Source: a bacterium (GTDB taxonomy: Bacteria; Bacillota; Clostridia; Oscillospirales; Oscillospiraceae). Taken from it: DNA of 64,000 nucleotides. Location: assembly GCA_019424865.1 (NCBI GenBank), contig JAHYYS010000001.1:20062-84061 (forward strand), in the 5' to 3' direction. How positions within the stretch are numbered: the first letter of the stretch is position 1; the number at the start of each line of letters is the position of its first letter. Under the pieces are notes generated by a model, which worked only from the letters and a program-made list of their open reading frames with translations, was not told where the DNA came from and searched no databases. Made by a program: the position numbers and the translations under genes. Positions 1 to 10,900 of the stretch are shown one piece after another.

Positions 1-228
1 CGCCAGCGCTTTGCCTTCGGCGGGGCGGCGGAGCGTCCCGCCGGTTACCGTATCAACGGGGAGAAGTGCATTGGCTGCCAGGGGTGCCGCAGTGTTTGCC
101 CCACTGGCTGTATCAGCGAAGACATCCCCCGCAGGATTGACGAAAGCCGCTGCCTCCACTGCGGAAACTGTTTTGGCATTTGCCCGGTGCAGGCGGTGGA
201 GAATCTGGCAGGGGAGGAGCAGCCTTGA
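1..228 (+). CDS. 4Fe-4S ferredoxin-domain protein, C-terminal part (5' end outside window)
   Basis: The frame is open from base 1 to TGA at 226-228, so only the last 75 residues are present. They contain two ferredoxin clusters: CIGCQGCRSVCPTGCI and then CLHCGNCFGICP, each a CxxCxxCxxxCP-type motif. The stretch just before (RFAFGG, then GYRI) resembles the C-terminal extension of clostridial pyridoxamine-phosphate-oxidase-fold flavoproteins that end in a ferredoxin module. That link is from memory and the N-terminal part cannot be seen. The stop overlaps the ATG of the next gene (TGATG), so the two are translationally coupled. Role: electron transfer, partner unknown. Confidence 0.8.
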   Translation, partial: RQRFAFGGAAERPAGYRINGEKCIGCQGCRSVCPTGCISEDIPRRIDESRCLHCGNCFGICPVQAVENLAGEEQP

Positions 229-1043
229 TGAACCGCATGGAACAGATCGCCTATCTCAACCGCAGACTGCTGGAGGAGATGCCGGAGTACCGGGAGCAGG
301 CCGCCCGGTTTTCCAGGGAGGAGCGGGACCAGCGCCGCCTGCTCCGCAGCCTGATGAACCTCCGGCCGCCTCTGCCGCTGGATGCAGAATTTATTGCAGT
401 ACAGGATGGCCTTCTGACAGCTGAGCGGGAGGAGCGGGGTGTGGTGGACGCCGGCGCCCTGCCGCCCGCCGGCGGAGATCCCCGGCTGGCCCTCTGGCAG
501 GGGGACATTGTCCGGCTGCGGGCGGATGCCATTGTCAATGCCGCCAACTCCGCCCTGCTGGGGTGCTTTCACCCCTGTCACGGCTGCATCGACAATGCCA
601 TTCACTCTGCGGCGGGGCTTCAGCTGCGGGACGAGTGCGCCCGGCTCATGCTGGCCCAGGGGCACCCGGAGCCCAATGGCCGGGCCAAGCTGACAAAGGG
701 CTATAACCTTCCGGCGGCCCATGTGCTTCATACGGTGGGGCCCATTGTACGGGGAGCTGTGACCCGGCGGGACCGGGCGGAGCTGGCGGCCTGCTACCGC
801 TCCTGCCTGGAGCTGGCTTCGGCCCATGGGCTGACCAGCGTGGCCTTTTGCTGTGTCTCCACCGGCGAGTTCCACTTTCCCAATCAGGAGGCCGCGGAAA
901 TCGCGGTGAGGACCGTCACGGATTTCCTCCGGCGGCCCACTTCCATCCGAAAGGTGATTTTTAATGTTTTCAAGGATTTTGACGCAGACATCTACCGAAA
1001 CCTGCTGGGAGCGGCAGCTGAGCCAGCTGAAAGCGGCGCTTGA
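228..1043 (+). CDS. Protein-ADP-ribose hydrolase, zinc-type macrodomain
   Basis: A 271-residue macrodomain protein. The ADP-ribose loop is visible as GDIVRLRADAIVNAANSALLG, and the cysteine/histidine-rich CFHPCHGCIDNAIHSAAG segment is the signature of the zinc-containing macrodomains linked to class M sirtuins. These hydrolases remove mono-ADP-ribose placed by the partner sirtuin. The ATG at 228 overlaps the upstream stop, which decides the start over an upstream in-frame codon at 180. The 3' end overlaps the sirtuin gene by 80 bases. The classical partners of this system, a GcvH-like protein and a lipoate ligase, are not visible downstream; any upstream copy would lie outside the window. Confidence 0.92.
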   Translation: MNRMEQIAYLNRRLLEEMPEYREQAARFSREERDQRRLLRSLMNLRPPLPLDAEFIAVQDGLLTAEREERGVVDAGALPPAGGDPRLALWQGDIVRLRADAIVNAANSALLGCFHPCHGCIDNAIHSAAGLQLRDECARLMLAQGHPEPNGRAKLTKGYNLPAAHVLHTVGPIVRGAVTRRDRAELAACYRSCLELASAHGLTSVAFCCVSTGEFHFPNQEAAEIAVRTVTDFLRRPTSIRKVIFNVFKDFDADIYRNLLGAAAEPAESGA

Positions 1044-1941
1044 TCAAGCGGACGCAGTTGTGATCGGGGCGGGCTCCGGCCTGTCCGCATCGGCCGGACT
1101 GACCTATTCCGGGGAGCGGTTCCAGACTCTCTTCGGCGACTTTATTGCAAAATACCATATCCCGGATCTGTATTCCGGCGGGTTTTATCCGTTTCCCTCG
1201 CTGGAGGAGTACTGGGCCTGGTGGAGCCGGCAGATCTACTGGAACCGGTATGTGGAGGCGCCGAAGCCGGTCTATCGGGAGCTGCTGGCACTGGTCCGGG
1301 ACATGGACTACTTTGTTCTGACTACCAATGTGGACCATCAGTTTCAGCGCGCGGGGTTTGATAAAAAGCGGCTGTTCTATACCCAGGGGGACTATGGCCT
1401 GTGGCAGTGCGTCAAGCCCTGTCATAACCAGACCTATGACAACGAGGAGACAGTTCGGAAGATGGCAGCGCAGCAGAGGGAGATGCGGGTGCCGCCGGAA
1501 CTGGTGCCCCGCTGTCCCGTCTGCGGCCGTCCCATGACCATGAACCTGCGGTGTGACGATACCTTTGTGGAGGATGCGGGCTGGCATGCGGCTCAGCAGC
1601 GGTATCAGGATTTCCTCCGCCGCCATAAGGGATTGCGGGTGGTGTTCCTGGAGCTTGGGGTGGGCGGAAATACCCCGGTGATTATTAAGTATCCCTTCTG
1701 GCGTATGACCCGGGAGAACCGAAACGCGGCCTATGTCTGCATCAATCAGCAGGAGTCCTATACGCCCGGAGAAATTGCGGGGCAGTCCATTTGTATCCGG
1801 CAGGATATTGGGACGGTTGTGCACGCCCTGTCCTCTGACCGGACGGACCGGGCGGAGCGGGACGTGCGCGGGCAGTTCTTTTATTCCGGAGGCGCCGTCC
1901 CGCCAGGACAGAGGAGAAAAGCAGTTACCCCCTCCGGCTGA
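964..1941 (+). CDS. Class M (macrodomain-linked) sirtuin
   Basis: A 325-residue Sir2-fold protein. Seen: the NAD-binding GAGSGLSASAGL near residue 37, TTNVDHQF near 123, and a zinc-type pair of cysteines (CPVC around residue 183, C further on). The canonical sirtuin catalytic histidine in LHG is replaced here by glutamine (YTQGDYG). This fits class M sirtuins, which act as protein ADP-ribosyltransferases rather than deacylases. The ATG at 964 has AAAGGTG eight bases upstream and lies inside the macrodomain gene, so the two are coupled. The stop falls in the left arm of the terminator hairpin. The target protein cannot be told from this window. Confidence 0.88.
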   Translation: MFSRILTQTSTETCWERQLSQLKAALDQADAVVIGAGSGLSASAGLTYSGERFQTLFGDFIAKYHIPDLYSGGFYPFPSLEEYWAWWSRQIYWNRYVEAPKPVYRELLALVRDMDYFVLTTNVDHQFQRAGFDKKRLFYTQGDYGLWQCVKPCHNQTYDNEETVRKMAAQQREMRVPPELVPRCPVCGRPMTMNLRCDDTFVEDAGWHAAQQRYQDFLRRHKGLRVVFLELGVGGNTPVIIKYPFWRMTRENRNAAYVCINQQESYTPGEIAGQSICIRQDIGTVVHALSSDRTDRAERDVRGQFFYSGGAVPPGQRRKAVTPSG

Positions 1942-1960
1942 GCCGAAGGGGGTAACTGCG
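1920..1960. terminator. Bidirectional intrinsic terminator between sirtuin and giant SLH gene
   Basis: A long near-perfect hairpin: GCAGTTACCCC on the left and GGGGTAACTGC on the right, around 1921-1959. On the minus strand it is followed by TTTTCTCC, a usable T-run for the SLH gene that ends at 1970. The sirtuin stop codon lies inside the stem. Confidence 0.85.
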
Positions 1961-1969
1961 CGGTGCGGC

Positions 1970-4900
1970 TTATTTGGCCACATTCTCACAGAAACGCATC
2001 AGGATTACAGCAACTTGCGCACGGGCAGCAGAGCCGCTGGGCGTCAGCGTGGTGCCGCTGGTGCCGGAGATCAGCCCCTCGGCGCAGGCCCACTGAAGTG
2101 CCGTCGTGGCCCAGGCGTTGATCTCGGGGGCATCGGCGTAGCCGGACAGGTCGGCACTGGCAGACACATCGCAGCCCTTGTACTGTGCATAGTGATAGAG
2201 CATAGTAGCCAGCTGCTCGCGGGTTATGGGATCATGGGGTCCAAACCTGCTGCTGCTGTACCCGGCTGCGATTCCCTCGCTGGCGGCCCAGCGGACCGCC
2301 TCGCCGTACCAGGCGTCTGGATCCACGTCATGAAAGGTCATGGCGTAATCTGCCGCGGGACTGCCCTCCAGACGCCACAGAATGGTGGCAATCATGCTGC
2401 GGGTGGTTGTCATATCGGGGCTGAAGAGGGTGGCGCTGGTGCCGGACATCAGGCCATGCTCGTAGACATAGCGCACTCCCTCCTCATACCAGGCACCCGA
2501 GGGGACATCGACAAAGGGGAAATTATCCGATGCTCCCGTGACAAAGTCTGCTTTCACGGTAACAGTACTGGCCGGCATGGTAAAGGTATACTTGCCGTCG
2601 CCCTGGTCGTTCAGCGTGACGGATTTCCCGTTTCGCGCCGTGGCGGTAAGGCCGGCAAGGCGGAAGCCGTCATCCGGCACAACAGTCAGCGTGACGGTGG
2701 TGCCTGCGCCGGCGGTATCCCGGCTGGCCGTGACCTTGCCGTTGCTGCCGGATTCCACAATAATCCGGTAAGCGGAGGAACCGCCGCCGCTGCTGGTGTG
2801 GGTGCTGGTGATGTTGAGGGTATAGGTTGTGCTGCCGATGGTCACGGTGATAACCGTCTCGCCCACACCGATGGGGACATACTGGGTGCCGGCACCGGAA
2901 GACAGGGTACCATTGATGGCGACATCCTTATTTTCGCCGGAGATGGCAGTGACAAGGGTGCCCTCCGCGGAGACGCCGGACAGGGAACAGGTGTACTTGC
3001 CGTCCTCGCCCTGAACGAAGTCATCAATGGACACGGGCAGGCCGTCAAAGGACAGAATATCCTCGCCGGGTACGGCGGCGTGTACCACCACACGGGCGCC
3101 CAATTTGCTGAATTGCACCGTGCTGGTTTGGACAGCTTCACCGCCCAGTGTTCCGGCCGTAATGCCGGTGGTCTGTGTCTCCAGGGGGCGGCCGCCTGCG
3201 TCCAGCAGGGTGGCCGCCAGAGCGGCAGTGGTCTGGTCCTGCAGAGAGTTGTTTTTCAGTTCCACCACGGCGGTGGTGACATCCGTGTTGGTCTGGATTA
3301 CATCCAGTGCGGTCTTTTCGCCGGTGCGGGCATATGCGCCGGTGAGCAGGACGGCCGCCTGATTATCGCTGCTGTGATACTCGGGCAGGCGCTTGGCGCC
3401 GCTCTGGCTTCCAATTGTTCCCTCCGTCCAGACGTCGGCGTACAGATACACGCCGCTGTCGGGGATCTCCTGCTCTTGAAGGGTGCCCTCCACATAGTCT
3501 TTGATGTTGTAGGTCAGCACCAGAGTAAGACTGCCCGCGTCGATGCGGGATAGATCCGTTCCGGAAATAGTGACGGTGTCGCTGGAAGCGCCGTTGCAGG
3601 TCACCTCTGCCTTTTCCGTCAGCAGGCTGTCGGTGTAGAAAGCTGCCTTGACCTCCCGGCCGCTGCCGGCCAGCGGGGCGTCGGAGGCATTGTAGAGGGT
3701 GAGGGCGATGGTGCGCTGCCCCTCCGTTTCCTCCAGCACCTTCATCTGGGAGATGCCGATGTCCGGGTAGTCCAGATAGACAGTGCCGCTGTGGCTGATG
3801 CCGCTTCCGCTGGTGATGGTATAGTCCACATCCGCCACGGTTTGGCCTACCTTGTGGTATACCGTCAGGGTGGCGCTCTCATTGGGATGCAGGGCCGTGT
3901 CCAGAGCAGCAGTCTCATCCGCACCCAGGGTGACGGTCAAATCCGCCAGGTCATTCACGCCGGTATTGCGGACAGTAAACTGGATGGGGGTCAGGCTGTC
4001 CGCTGTCAGATTTCCGTAGTCCACCCCGATGGCCTCCACCTCCAGTCCATAGGGTTCAAAGTTTTGGGCGGCGGTGTAGAGCATGGTCTGCTCGCCGGGA
4101 ATGGTGACAGTGGTTCCGGTATCTTCGTCATAGATCGATTCCGGATTGGCCTGATCATAGTAAGTGGTCTGAATTACCGCCTTGATGGGGTGCAGGGAGT
4201 TGTCAGCGTACGACGTCTCCACATAGGCATCGAAGTGATCCAGAAGGGTGTTGGCCGGCAGCTCCGCCACCACCTGCGGGGCGGTCAGGCGGAAATCGTC
4301 CACAACGTTGTTGGCATCCGTATCCTCTGCCAGCAGGCGGACCGCCTTCAGTTCGCTGTGGGCCGCCGTCATCAGGCCATCTGTGGTCTCGTCGCTGACG
4401 GTCTCGCTCCACAGGATAGTCAGGGCTTTGACATAGCCGGAACCGAGGGTGTTGTCGCGCCAAACGAGGGCGAAGCGGAAGTCGCCGCTGATGTCGGCCT
4501 GACCGCTGCTGGTCAGGGCGGACAGGGAGGCGGGGAAGGTGTTGGATATGGCGCCGTTTCCGTCCACCGCCAGCAGCTGGATGTCGCTCTCGCCGCCGCG
4601 CTGGCTGTGCCAGCCCAGGATGAACCGTTGATCGCGCGTTCCCGTGGTCAAATGCAGAGATGCCGCGCTCACTTGGGGGTTCTCGTCCAGAGTTTCATCG
4701 CTGGTGACCAGCATGGAACGGCCGAGGGTGCCGTCGCTGTTCACGATGGTGTAGCCGACCTCCTGCCCGGAGCCATCCGACGCCCCGGTGCGGTCCAGAG
4801 TGTACACGGCGATGGCGGTACCATCCTGCATCATGGCGGCCTGGAGGCCCTTGACGGAGCCGTTGGCGCCGTTGTAGAGCATCTTGGCGTCGCTCCAGCT

Positions 4901-7900
4901 GCCGCCGTCATAGACGCTGTACAGGATCTGATCCTGAGCGGAGAAGTCCATCAGGCCGGACTCCGGGTCGGCGCTGTAGACGCTGCGCCAGAAGACGATG
5001 GCCTTGCCCTGGCCGTTGACCGCCACCGCAGGGGCCAGGTCGGGGGTGGCGTTGGCGGTCAGGCGGGTGGTGGTCCAGCTGCCGGGGTCGTCGCCGCCCT
5101 GTCTCTTGGACCAGACTGAGACCATGATCTCGGAGCTGTTCATCAGCAGGTTCTGCTCCGCCGCCGTGATCTCGTCGCCGGCGTCCTTTCCGGGGATCTC
5201 AGCGCCCTGGCGCACCCAGGCCGCCGCGGCGGTGGCGTTGGCCATGGAGCTGCCCGTCTGGATAAAGCCGGCGATGTCCACGTCGCTGTCGCCGTAGCCC
5301 GCAAAGCCGCCGTCGGGGAATTCCTGAGAAGAGCCGTAGCTGCCGTCAGTCCCCAGCACGCTGTAGTGGGCGCGGCTGTCGTAGACGCTGGGATTGGGAT
5401 TGTTATCGGCATCGTAGCCGTCGCTGATATAAGCCAGCACCCGCCCGTCGCCGCTGAGTTCGGGGAAGGAGGCGGGGTTGGCGTTGGTCTGAAGATTTTT
5501 CACGCCGTTTGTCGCATCCAGGCTGAGCAGGGACATGCGGGCCTGGGGCTCGCCCCAGGTGCGGGCATACTGCTCCAGATAGTCCCGGCTTTGGAGCGTG
5601 GCGGTGGAGGACACCTCCTGCAGCCCGCCCATGGCGGCGGCGTACTGGAGACTCCGGCTGTCCAGGCCGGTGCCGGTGTTCTCCCAGTAGCTTTCGATGT
5701 CGTCCCAGCTGCCAAAGTCTTTTCCGACGCCGAACTTGCCGGAGGCCAGCACTTTTTTATAGGAGATCAAGGCGAACACGGCCTCGAACTTGATGCCGAC
5801 CTCGCTCTGGATATCCAGGTACTGGCCGTTGGTCTGCCGCCTGTCCGCGTCCGCCAGATAGTCCCGGGACAGGAAACGGTTCTGGCTGTTCACGTCCAGC
5901 TTGCCGAACAGGCCAATCTTCAGGGCGATGAGGGAGTAATCGAAACCGATGCCGCCGAAGGCCTCCACATAGGCCCGCAGCCGCAGCTCGGTAAGGAAAT
6001 CGGTGACGGCGGCGGCATCGGGGTCGCTCCAGACCAGCTCGGTGCCGTCGGCGTCCTTCTGCTGACTGTACCGGGTGGCGGCCTGAAGGCTCAGCTGTAT
6101 GGCGCCGCCCACCTCAAAGCTGCCGGTGACCGGCACGATGCCCACCACGGTGTTCACATCAAAGCCGAATTCCATCCCCATGCCGGCAGTGAAGCCGCCG
6201 CCCTTGGTGAAGACCTCCCACTGGCCGGAAGCCCGGTTGTAGCGGATCTCCGCCTCGTAGCAGCCTTCCAGCTGCACGCCGAAGTCAAAGCCCGCCACGT
6301 CGGACAACCGGTTGCTCCGGTGGGGGTCGTAGGCGCCCATGGGGTCATAGGTGCCGCTGGCCATCGCCTGAAGGTCGCCCACGCTGGGCATGTCGGTTTC
6401 CAGGCCCTTAGTCATAAAGTTGGCGCTGACGGCCACGCCGTCCTTATACTCCACATCCTTCAGATCCAGGCTGTCATAGCCCGCCCAAATCAGGGCGTTG
6501 AAGACGCTGGGATCCTCGCTGGGGGTGATGAGCATCTGGAACACGCTGGTATTCACGGGGCCGGCCAGCTCACCCAGGTCGCCCACAAGGGCGTTGAGAA
6601 TGCTGCTGCCGCCGCTGCCGAAATTGACACCTGTGGTATCCCAGCCGCTGGCGTCCCGCAGGGTAACCACCATCTGGGTCACCTTCTCGTCCTCGTTGAC
6701 CGGGGTGACCCGGGTCAGGTCGATGGCCCGGAAGGGCATGGTGCGCTCCTGCACCAGATTGCCGTTTTGGGTCAGGCGGATTTTGAGGCCCATGTCCTTC
6801 CCGTCGGGGATCCAGCCGGAGGCGGTCATGGTTTCCGCATTGAGGGTCAGGGTGTTCTCCACCACGGGGATGGAGGTGAAGGGGTACCGATCGGCGCCCG
6901 TGCTCACCTGGGCTGCAGGGAGATAACCGTTCTCATCTGCCATGGTCAGAGTGCAGGACGTCCCGCCGCCGGTCTCGCCCCACAGGAGCACGTTGGTAGT
7001 GAGCACGGCTTCCTTGAAGTTGTAGTTGGGCCCAACAAAGCCGGTGGAATAGCGGGTGTCAATGAGAGCGCCGTCGTTCAGGTGGTAGTCGATGACCTGC
7101 CGGGCCACGAAGGGCTTGTTTGCCTCGCCCTGCGGCACGGCTTCCAGTACCATCACGCCGGAGGCGGTGCGCATCTCCTGCATAGGGCTGACGGTGCCGT
7201 CCACCATCTGGAACAGGGGGTAATAGGCATCGTTTTCTATGCCGCGGACCTCCAGCACGTACTGGATCTTATCCGTGGCGGTGGGAAGGTCGTCCTTGTC
7301 CTCTCCGGCTTCTGCTGACCAGAACTGGGTGAAGTCGAAATAGACGGTGATCTTTCCGTTTGTGTCGGCGGTGAAGGTGGTATCCTGCTGATTCGCTCCG
7401 GCGGCGCCGACATTTTGACGGGTGGTGCCCAGGCCGGCGGTCTCACAGAAATAGCCGTTTTTGTATACGCCGCCCCGGACGGTGACCGTCCCCGCATAGG
7501 GGGATCCGTCGGGTTTTACCAGGGTCAGCTCCGCCATGGCGGCCTCCCGCAGGCGGAAGGTGTTCAGGGGGTAGAGCTGGAGCTTTCTGGCGTCCCCCTC
7601 TCCGGACTGGAGATCGTAATGATAGATGGTGCCCAGGTACTCGGCGTCGCCGGACTGGGAGCTGAGCCACACGTCGCTGGCGATGCCGCTGGGTTCGTAG
7701 AGGGCCAGCACGCCCTCGGAATTGGTCCGTACGGTCCGCTGCGTGCCGTCGCCGTTGGTATAGCGCAGGGTGGTCTCCACCGCCGGGGTCACCTGGAACA
7801 GGTAGAACTGCTCCCGCAGGGTATGGGCGGTGACCGGGATGTCGGCCTTCATGCCGGTGGCGGCGTGGGTGGCGGTGATGGCGGCGGTGCCGTCCTCCAC

Positions 7901-10900
7901 GGTGGCGACGCCCATCTTCAGCTCGGGCAGGTAGGTGTCGAAGTCAAAGAGTTTGATGTCCTCGTACAGCCCGCCCTGCTTGTAGTTCACCGAGATGTCG
8001 TCGCTGTCAATGGCCCACTGGATGCCGTCCTTGAAGGAGTTCCAGCTGTAGTCGTTGTAGTTGATGCCGATGTAGTCCAGCAGGCCCAGTTCCTGCCGCA
8101 GGGACAGGATCTCTTGACTGGTCATGGCCGCGACGTCCGCGTTGTTTTCCGCGGTCAGATCGTCGACCAGATCGGTGTTGTCCAGGATAAGGCCAATCGT
8201 CTTGTCAATGGGCTGGTCCTCGCTGTCCACGATTTTCAGCGCTTCGGCGTTGTAGACATACAGGGGGAAGGAGTCGGTGCTGGGGGACTCCTCGCCGGGA
8301 TTCTCCACCGACAGCATGACCTGATAGGTGTCCTTCAGGGCGCCGTCTTCCACTGGACTGAGGTTCAGCGAATAGATGCCGGCACTGCCGGTGAGCGGGC
8401 CGTCGAAGACCGCAGTGGAGGTGCTGTCCTCCGTTATCCGCAGGATGGTGAGGGTGGCGGTCTGGCCATTGTAGTTGTCCACAGACCACGGGATGGCCAC
8501 GGAACCCGTGCTGTCCAGCAGGTAGATGTTCTCCGGCCGGGTCAGCACAGCCTGGGCGGGCTCCGGGTTCACCACGATCCACGCCAGAGCGGACAGCCGG
8601 ATGCCGTCACCGGATCCGTTGGGGTGGGGCATGGATACCCGCACGGTATAGGCCGGGGTAGCGCCGCTGGAGAGACCGCTGAGCACGTTCTCTGGGATCA
8701 CGACGCTGTTCTGATCCTTGGCGGCGGTGTAGGTTGCCACCGGGGTCCTGCCTGCAAGCTCCGCCTCCGCTGTATAATGGCCATAGAATACCTCAATGGT
8801 GTACTGGAAGTCCGCGTCCGGGGCAAAGAGCGCCGCGTTGGAGCTCCACAGCACAGCGGCGGCGGCGTTCTGCCGGGCCACGATGGTGGAGGCCCCCTCG
8901 GGGATCACCAGGGCCAGAGAGTCCCCCGCCGTTACGGTGTAGGTCTGGGAGGTACCGGTCACGGCGCTGTTTTCAGTGGTGGTGAAGGTAAAGGTCACCG
9001 TGCCCACCTTCCGTCCGGTGAGCGTTACCGTGCCGGAGTAGTTGTCCGGGTCGGTGGTGATGGCGGCGATTTCCTCATCGCTGCTGGACCAGGTGCCGCT
9101 CTGGCTGCTGGCCAGGGTGATACCATCGCTGCCGTATACTTTGGCCGTCAGGGTGGGGCGGACGGGATCCGCCAAAGAGAGTTCATAGTCTCCGCTGCTG
9201 TCATCGGTGACGGTCACGCTGGCGGCCGGCACCAGCGCCCCCACGGTAAAGGCAGCTTTCAGGCCGCTGTTGTAGGACAGGTCCACCCAGTTCGGCTCAG
9301 CCCGCGTGCCCTCGTTGGCCTGAAGGGTGACGGTGTAGGTCACTTCACTCGTCAGCGCCGCCACGTCAAAGGGCTGGGTGGAGAAGGTGTCGTCCTCGTT
9401 CAGATAGACCTGCTCTGCCGCGAACACGTCCCCGCTCCCGTCGGTCACCACCGCCCGATAGGGGACCTCCCTGGCCTCGCCGCCAGTGGGCGTATGGTAG
9501 TTAAGGTACACATTCCGGTATTGAGCCTCATCCGTCAGGCTTACGGTCACGGTGGCCTGCCCGGCCGCCGCGTCGTAGCTGGCGGACACGCCGGTGGCCG
9601 CGTCCCGAAGCAGGACGCTCTCCATCTCCGCGCCCCCGGCGGTCTGGCCGCTGATCTCCGCCTCGTTGCCGAAGACGTCGGTGACGCCGGTGAAGGAGGT
9701 GATGGTCACCTGGGCGCCGTCCGCCTTCTGCACCGGGTACCAGAAGATCAGCTGGTTGCCTGCCTTGCTCATGTGGAGCTCATCGGCGGTGAACTGCTTG
9801 TCGTTGATGGTGATGCTGGCGTCGTCGTTCACATACACCAGCTCGTCAAAGGTGAGGACCACCGGCACCAGCTGGCCGGGGCGGTAGGTGCTGCTGGGGG
9901 CGGCGGCGGATTTCAGGGTGGGGGCTTTTCCGTCGTCTATCAGCTCCACCGCGGTGTCTTTCAGCATTCCGTAATTGTATGCCTCCGCGTTAAACCCAAT
10001 CCCAGGAATATATATGCCGCCCCGCTCCCCACCTTGCACCTCCAGCCTTGCTGGTACGGCATTCGTTCCCAGTTTTGTAGAGGCGTCGAATTGCAGGGGT
10101 GTTGTCTCCTGGGCAATATTATTGACATTGATATGAAGAAACGAATAATTCATGCCATAGTTGGGAGTTTGCAGGTCGATCCGGTCGACATTGGCATCCT
10201 CTTCTTCCGGCAGGAAGAACATATTCGAAGGGCCGTATTCGCCGGCATCCCAAGCGTTCGCCCTTATGGTATAGATACAATACGCAGACAAGTTCCCAAC
10301 CGTAAGCCTGAACTGCACAGCGTCGTTACCAACGTCCTCGACACTGGTATATCCCTTCGCCCCCTGGAGAAACCGGATAAACGCATTGATTGTCTCTCTG
10401 GTGGCGGTTGGCGCATCATTTGTAATACCCAGTGCCTCGTTGGAGCTGCTGGTCACATACGTCAGAAACTCAAAGTAGACATCTTTGCTCTTGTGATTAT
10501 TCTGATTTTCAATAGTGTCAGAGTATAGACTTTCCGGCGACGTCCAATCAGTCTGCATCCACTTGGTGGACAGGTCGGGCACATCCACGGTTTGGGTCAG
10601 GCGCAGGGTGTGGGCGTCGTAATACTGGCCGCCGCTCTCGAACACGAACCCCTGGGAGTTCGAGAAGTGGACCGCCGCGGCCAGCTCGCCGTAGGCGTAG
10701 TCGGGTACGGTCGGAGTACTGAATACGTTAACCGTTAACGGCGCACCATCGTAAACCGATTGATCATTTAAGTTTGCCGTGTATGTCAGTGTAGCCTCAG
10801 GGTTGTCTTCGTTTAGTTGGGCAGTTGCCGGTGTCGTAATCCCAGTCATGGTCGAGCCCAGGGTCACTTCGACCGTGATCCCTTCCAGCAGTCCCGGGTC

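Noticed and set aside
7415..10528. 1037-codon plus-strand open frame inside the SLH gene
   Set aside because: Antisense shadow of a high-GC coding region; low-complexity Gly/Val/His-rich composition and no family. Similar long antisense frames at 1733-3553, 40636-43182 and 49963-52026 were dropped for the same reason.
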